Shown here: piece by piece, positions 6,725 through 8,849 of the stretch
How positions within the stretch are numbered: position 1 is the first letter of the stretch
Layout of the letters: the number at the start of each line of letters is the position of its first letter
DNA from: Bordetella sp.
GTDB taxonomy: Bacteria; Pseudomonadota; Gammaproteobacteria; Burkholderiales; Burkholderiaceae_B
Assembly (NCBI GenBank): GCA_027450125.1
Contig: DAIDKG010000035.1
Span: 1 to 8,849 of the forward strand
DNA length: 8,849 bases
Direction of reading: 5' to 3'
Made by a program: the position numbers and the translations under genes
The notes under the pieces: model-generated
Told to the model about the DNA's origin: nothing
Database searches by the model: none
Seen by the model: only the letters and a program-made list of their open reading frames with translations

Positions 6725-6739
6725 GTGCATGTCATGCAC
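6725..6739. repeat. Perfect palindrome at the dehydrogenase stop codon
   Basis: GTGCAT and ATGCAC arms (6725-6730, 6734-6739) flank a 3-nt spacer containing part of the dehydrogenase stop codon (TCA at 6732-6734 on the plus strand). It could be a protein-binding site upstream of prkA or a short RNA hairpin at the gene end. The half-sites face the opposite way to an NtrC site (GCAC...GTGC), so it is not one. Confidence 0.35.
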
Positions 6740-7622
6740 GGGATCGATGCTCGATCGCCTGAACGACGGCCACCATGTCTTCCTCGCCCAGGCCCATGGC
6801 CTGGGTCGCCCCGTAAAGCGAGAGGCATGCGTCCATCCGCGGCGTGGCGATGCCGGCGTGCCGGGCGGCGTCGGTGGCCAGGCGATTGTTCTTGAGCACG
6901 TCGGAAATGCCGGCTTGCCGGGTAAAGTCGCGATGCACCAACTTGGCGATTTTCACGCGCGATACGTCGCTGGCCATGGGACCGGCATCGAGAATGGCAG
7001 CGAACTGCTCCATGTCCAGGTCGTGCCGGCCGGCAAAATGCGCCGCCTCCGCAAGGCCCGTGACCATCGTTATCAGAAAGACGTTCACCGCCAGTTTCAT
7101 GCGCAGGGCCGAAGGCACGGCGCCGCAATCGACGCTTTGCTTGCACAGGGGCGCGAGCAGGGGCCGGATCGCGGCGACATCCTGCGGGTCCCCCGCCAGC
7201 ATGGCCACGAGTTGTCCGGCCTCGGCAGGTTTGCGTGAACCGGACACGGGCGCCTCGACATACCTGCCGCCCGCCGCGCGTATGTCCGCCTCCAGCGCTG
7301 CCGAGTAGTCCGGGGAGAACGTACCCATCGAAACCACCGTGCATCCCTGCACGCGTCGAGCGAAGTCCGGCTGGCCTCGGCCGAGGACCGCATCGGTCGC
7401 CGCGCTGTCGGCCAGCATCAGTATGACCGACGCGCAGCGCGCGAACACCTCGTCGACGTTCTGCGCGACATCTGCGCCGGCCCGCGCCAGCTCGGCGCGG
7501 CCCTGCTCCGAACGGCTCCATACCAGCAGCGGCGTGCCGCTTTTCTGAAGATTGAGCGCCATGGGCACGCCCATGGTGCCCAGGCCGATGAAACCCAGAG
7601 GGGATGCCGCATTGGCGGTCAT
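6732..7622 (-). CDS. NAD(P)-dependent beta-hydroxyacid dehydrogenase (3-hydroxyisobutyrate dehydrogenase family)
   Basis: The 296-residue product has the family's usual length and motif order. The N-terminal Rossmann fold contains the dinucleotide-binding [16 protein letters not shown] (10-25). The substrate-binding segment is VEAPVSGS (122-129; DAPVSGG in classical members). The C-terminal helical domain carries ALRMKLAVN, with Lys176 in the place of the catalytic lysine. The later cofactor/substrate motif is [15 protein letters not shown] (239-253) where many members have KDLxLA, so the substrate may differ from 3-hydroxyisobutyrate or tartronate semialdehyde; it cannot be named. The enzyme is cytoplasmic and should oxidise a beta-hydroxyacid or reduce the semialdehyde. 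An in-frame GTG at 7655 would add 11 residues, but the ATG at 7622 has AAGGAG 9 nt upstream and a normal family N-terminus. It is transcribed divergently from the LysR gene at 7914, suggesting regulation by it. Confidence 0.9.
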   Translation of the reverse strand: MTANAASPLGFIGLGTMGVPMALNLQKSGTPLLVWSRSEQGRAELARAGADVAQNVDEVFARCASVILMLADSAATDAVLGRGQPDFARRVQGCTVVSMGTFSPDYSAALEADIRAAGGRYVEAPVSGSRKPAEAGQLVAMLAGDPQDVAAIRPLLAPLCKQSVDCGAVPSALRMKLAVNVFLITMVTGLAEAAHFAGRHDLDMEQFAAILDAGPMASDVSRVKIAKLVHRDFTRQAGISDVLKNNRLATDAARHAGIATPRMDACLSLYGATQAMGLGEEDMVAVVQAIEHRSRA

Positions 7623-7631
7623 GATGGCGTT

Positions 7632-7637
7632 CTCCTT
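7632..7637 (-). promoter_or_regulatory. Ribosome binding site fixing the dehydrogenase start at 7622
   Basis: AAGGAG on the minus strand is 9 nt before the ATG at 7622. The upstream in-frame GTG (7655) lies only 2 nt from the end of the repeat element and has no comparable site, so 7622 is the better start. Confidence 0.7.
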
Positions 7638-7728
7638 TTTTGCATTGCTTGCCACGCTAGTGTCGAGTCCCGGAAGTTCGTGCCCATGAAATCGTGTCTT
7701 CGCACGCAGGGCGGCGTTGCAAATCCTC

Positions 7729-7748
7729 GCGATAGCTTGGGCTATCGC
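7729..7748. repeat. Central hairpin of the palindromic element
   Basis: GCGATAGC (7729-7736) and GCTATCGC (7741-7748) form a perfect 8-bp stem with a TTGG loop. CAAA (7720-7723) and TTTG (7754-7757) extend it after a mismatched 5-nt internal region. No T-run follows on either strand, so it is a structural part of the repeat and not an obvious intrinsic terminator, although it could impede transcripts crossing the element. Confidence 0.65.
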
Positions 7749-7792
7749 TGCGGTTTGCGCCTAGGGCTTGTTAACGCTAAAAGGAGCCGCGC

Positions 7793-7843
7793 ATGAATTT
7801 ATCGATTTCATTTCGGGCACGAACTTATGGGACACAATGCTAG
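7793..7843 (+). other. Possible 16-codon small ORF within the right arm of the repeat
   Basis: ATG at 7793 is preceded by AAGGAG with ideal 6-nt spacing (7781-7786). The frame encodes MNLSISFRARTYGTQC and stops at the TAG of the terminal CTAG (7841-7843). It could be a translated micropeptide, a leader for whatever lies beyond an insertion point, or chance. Most codons fall in the inverted repeat, so their sequence is constrained by DNA structure, which argues against a selected peptide. Confidence 0.15.
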
Positions 7844-7855
7844 GGAGCGGATACC

Positions 7856-7871
7856 ATTCCGTCCAACGAAT
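7856..7871. promoter_or_regulatory. Candidate LysR-type operator (ATTC-N8-GAAT)
   Basis: ATTC (7856-7859) and GAAT (7868-7871) form a dyad with an 8-nt spacer and contain the T-N11-A pattern of LysR-family sites (T at 7857, A at 7869). It ends 42 nt before the LysR start codon, a normal autoregulatory position, and begins 12 nt outside the right end of the repeat. T-N11-A is frequent by chance, so this is tentative. Confidence 0.3.
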
Positions 7872-7913
7872 AGTTCTTAATCATCACTTCAGCTAATTTG
7901 ATATGAGAGCCGC

Positions 7914-8819
7914 ATGAGACCGCGATTCGATATCGACGCCCTGCGCACCATCGTCGTCGGCACCGAGCTGGGCAGCTTTGCGCGCGCTGCAGCGCAGCTG
8001 GGCCGATCCCAGGCGGCGGTGAGCATGCAGCTCAAACGGCTCGAAGAGCAGGCGGGGCACGCCTTGTTCCAGCGCAGCGGTCGCGGACTGGTTCCGACCG
8101 AAGCCGGGGAAACGCTGCTCGCCTATGCGCGCCGCATCGTCGCCATGCACGACGAGGCCGGCGTGGCGCTGGGCGCGGCGGCCTCCGCGCCCGTGATACG
8201 GGTAGGCTTGCCGCAGGACTTCTTCGAGGACGTCATGCCCGACGCGATCGCACGCTTTGCGCAGGTGCGTCCGCATGTCCATGTCGAGGTTCGGGCCGGG
8301 CGCAACTATGCCCTCGAAGAGGAAGTCCATGCCGGGCTGCTCGATGTCGCGCTCGCATTTGCGCAGGCCGGCCGCGCCAGGTCGGGAGCGCTGCTCGCCT
8401 GCCTGCCCATGCACTGGTACGGCGGCGAAGGCGCTGCGGCCCTGGTGCGCAAGTCGCCAGACGGGCTGCCACTCGTGCTCTTCAACCATCCCTGCCTGTT
8501 CCGCCAGGCCGCGATACAGGCCCTGGATGCCCACGACCTGCGCTGGCGCCTGGCCTTGACCACGCCCAGCCTGTCCGGCGTCTGGGCGGCGCTGCGCTTC
8601 GGCCTGGGCATCACGGTACGCACCGAGCACGGCCTGCCCGGCGGCGTGCGGCGGCTCGATCGCGGCTTGCCCGACCTGCCGGCGCTCGAGTTGCGCATGA
8701 TCGCGGGCAGCGGACTGTCCGCCGCGGCGGCCGATTTTGCGGACGTACTCGCAACCGTTGCGGGCAGACGACTGGCGCGAACGCGGCGGCCCCGCGGCCA
8801 CCGCGCGCGCAGCGCCTGA
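7914..8819 (+). CDS. LysR family transcriptional regulator
   Basis: The 301-residue product is full length for the family. The N-terminal winged helix-turn-helix (about 6-65) reads DIDALRTIVVGTELGSFARA, then AAAQLGRSQAAVSMQLKRLE, then GHALFQRSGRGLVPTEAGE, the classical LysR DNA-binding signature. The C-terminal two-lobed effector domain starts near residue 92 (PVIRVGLPQDFFEDVMP) and runs to about 285. The C-terminus ends in an Arg-rich tail of about 18 residues (GRRLARTRRPRGHRARSA), which is unusual but of unknown meaning. The ATG at 7914 has only a weak GAGAG-type ribosome site. The gene is divergent from the beta-hydroxyacid dehydrogenase, the standard arrangement for LysR control of a neighbour. 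The inducer is unknown. The palindromic element lies between the two genes and may have altered this control. Confidence 0.93.
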   Translation: MRPRFDIDALRTIVVGTELGSFARAAAQLGRSQAAVSMQLKRLEEQAGHALFQRSGRGLVPTEAGETLLAYARRIVAMHDEAGVALGAAASAPVIRVGLPQDFFEDVMPDAIARFAQVRPHVHVEVRAGRNYALEEEVHAGLLDVALAFAQAGRARSGALLACLPMHWYGGEGAAALVRKSPDGLPLVLFNHPCLFRQAAIQALDAHDLRWRLALTTPSLSGVWAALRFGLGITVRTEHGLPGGVRRLDRGLPDLPALELRMIAGSGLSAAAADFADVLATVAGRRLARTRRPRGHRARSA

Positions 8820-8821
8820 TA

Positions 8822-8835
8822 GGCGGCCTGCCGCC
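8822..8835 (+). terminator. Short GC-rich hairpin after the LysR gene, possible weak terminator
   Basis: GGCGG (8822-8826) and CCGCC (8831-8835) pair around a CCTG loop, starting 2 nt after the LysR stop. No T-run follows within the visible 14 nt, so intrinsic termination is doubtful. Confidence 0.2.
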
Positions 8836-8849
8836 GCCGGGGCGCGTCA

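Larger units (their letters stand above)
6457..6731 (-). promoter_or_regulatory. Non-coding prkA upstream region
   Basis: These 275 bases between the prkA start and the dehydrogenase stop are clearly richer in A/T than the flanking genes, especially 6540-6720, and carry no convincing gene. They contain a leader hairpin (6480-6499), a sigma-54-like element (6521-6536), a -10-like box within a dyad (6559-6575), and a palindrome at the dehydrogenase end (6725-6739). The octamer ATTGTGTG (6507-6514) returns inverted as CACACAAT (6587-6594), about 70 nt away. This is where transcription of the four-gene operon should start, and the length leaves room for an upstream activator. Confidence 0.7.
7657..7843. 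repeat. 187-bp palindromic MITE-like element with terminal inverted repeats
   Basis: The left end (7657-7694) and the reverse complement of the right end (7803-7843) align over their whole length. Both begin with CTAG and then share GTCCC, an exact 12-mer AAGTTCGTGCCC, and after a 3-nt indel an exact ATGAAATCG. The middle is itself a hairpin (7729-7748), with weaker pairing continuing outward (GGCG...CAAA against TTTG...CGCC), so most of the element is one long imperfect palindrome. It encodes no transposase. CTAG at both outer boundaries may be a 4-bp target duplication or part of the ends. The form fits a non-autonomous miniature element or a deletion relic of an insertion sequence; the parent family is not identifiable from the sequence alone. 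It sits between the divergent dehydrogenase and LysR genes, 34 nt from the dehydrogenase ATG. Confidence 0.75.

Noticed and set aside
7653..7655. GTG as an earlier start for the dehydrogenase
   Set aside because: It would add 11 residues ([11 protein letters not shown]) absent from the family pattern, has no ribosome site, and the AAGGAG inside that extension serves the ATG at 7622.
7903..7917. Four-codon upstream ORF (ATG AGA GCC GCA TGA) overlapping the LysR start as ATGA
   Set aside because: It has no good ribosome site, is very short, and such overlaps occur often by chance.

Overview
The window looks like chromosomal DNA from a high-GC betaproteobacterium, most likely an Alcaligenaceae member of the Bordetella/Achromobacter type. 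That placement is inferred from G/C-rich third codon positions and from the gene families present; no marker gene confirms it. No rRNA, tRNA, CRISPR array or intact transposase gene is visible.

Layout. (1) 1-846, plus strand: the last codons of a class I CoA-transferase alpha subunit, followed by the complete beta subunit (PcaI/PcaJ type, 3-oxoadipate or a related 3-oxoacid). (2) 860-6456, minus strand: a tight four-gene operon transcribed in the order prkA (yeaG), yeaH, spoVR (ycgB), then a 271-residue di-iron ferritin-like protein. The gaps are 15 nt, a 4-nt ATGA overlap and 30 nt. It converges on the CoA-transferase genes with only 13 nt between the stop codons. (3) 6457-6731: an AT-richer non-coding stretch that should hold the prkA promoter. 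It contains a GG-N10-GC sigma-54-like element, a CTATAT -10-like box inside a small dyad, and a perfect hairpin in the leader. (4) 6732-7622, minus strand: a beta-hydroxyacid dehydrogenase of the 3-hydroxyisobutyrate dehydrogenase family. (5) 7623-7913: the divergent intergenic region, mostly filled by a 187-bp palindromic repeat with about 35-bp terminal inverted repeats and CTAG at both ends. (6) 7914-8819, plus strand: a LysR-type regulator, probably the local regulator of the dehydrogenase.

Functional picture. prkA, yeaH and spoVR form a widely conserved stress/starvation module: an AAA+ kinase (or protease), a vWA/MIDAS protein and a SpoVR protein. Its biochemical output is poorly understood. 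Here it is extended by a protein with the full E / ExxH / E / ExxH di-iron ligand set of the acyl-ACP desaturase/ferritin-like superfamily, which is the most interesting genetic association in the window. The second point of interest is the MITE-like repeat in the dehydrogenase/LysR promoter region. A 16-bp sequence nearly identical to its end (15/16) sits on the pcaJ stop codon, which suggests a family of small dispersed elements shaping gene ends and promoters in this genome.
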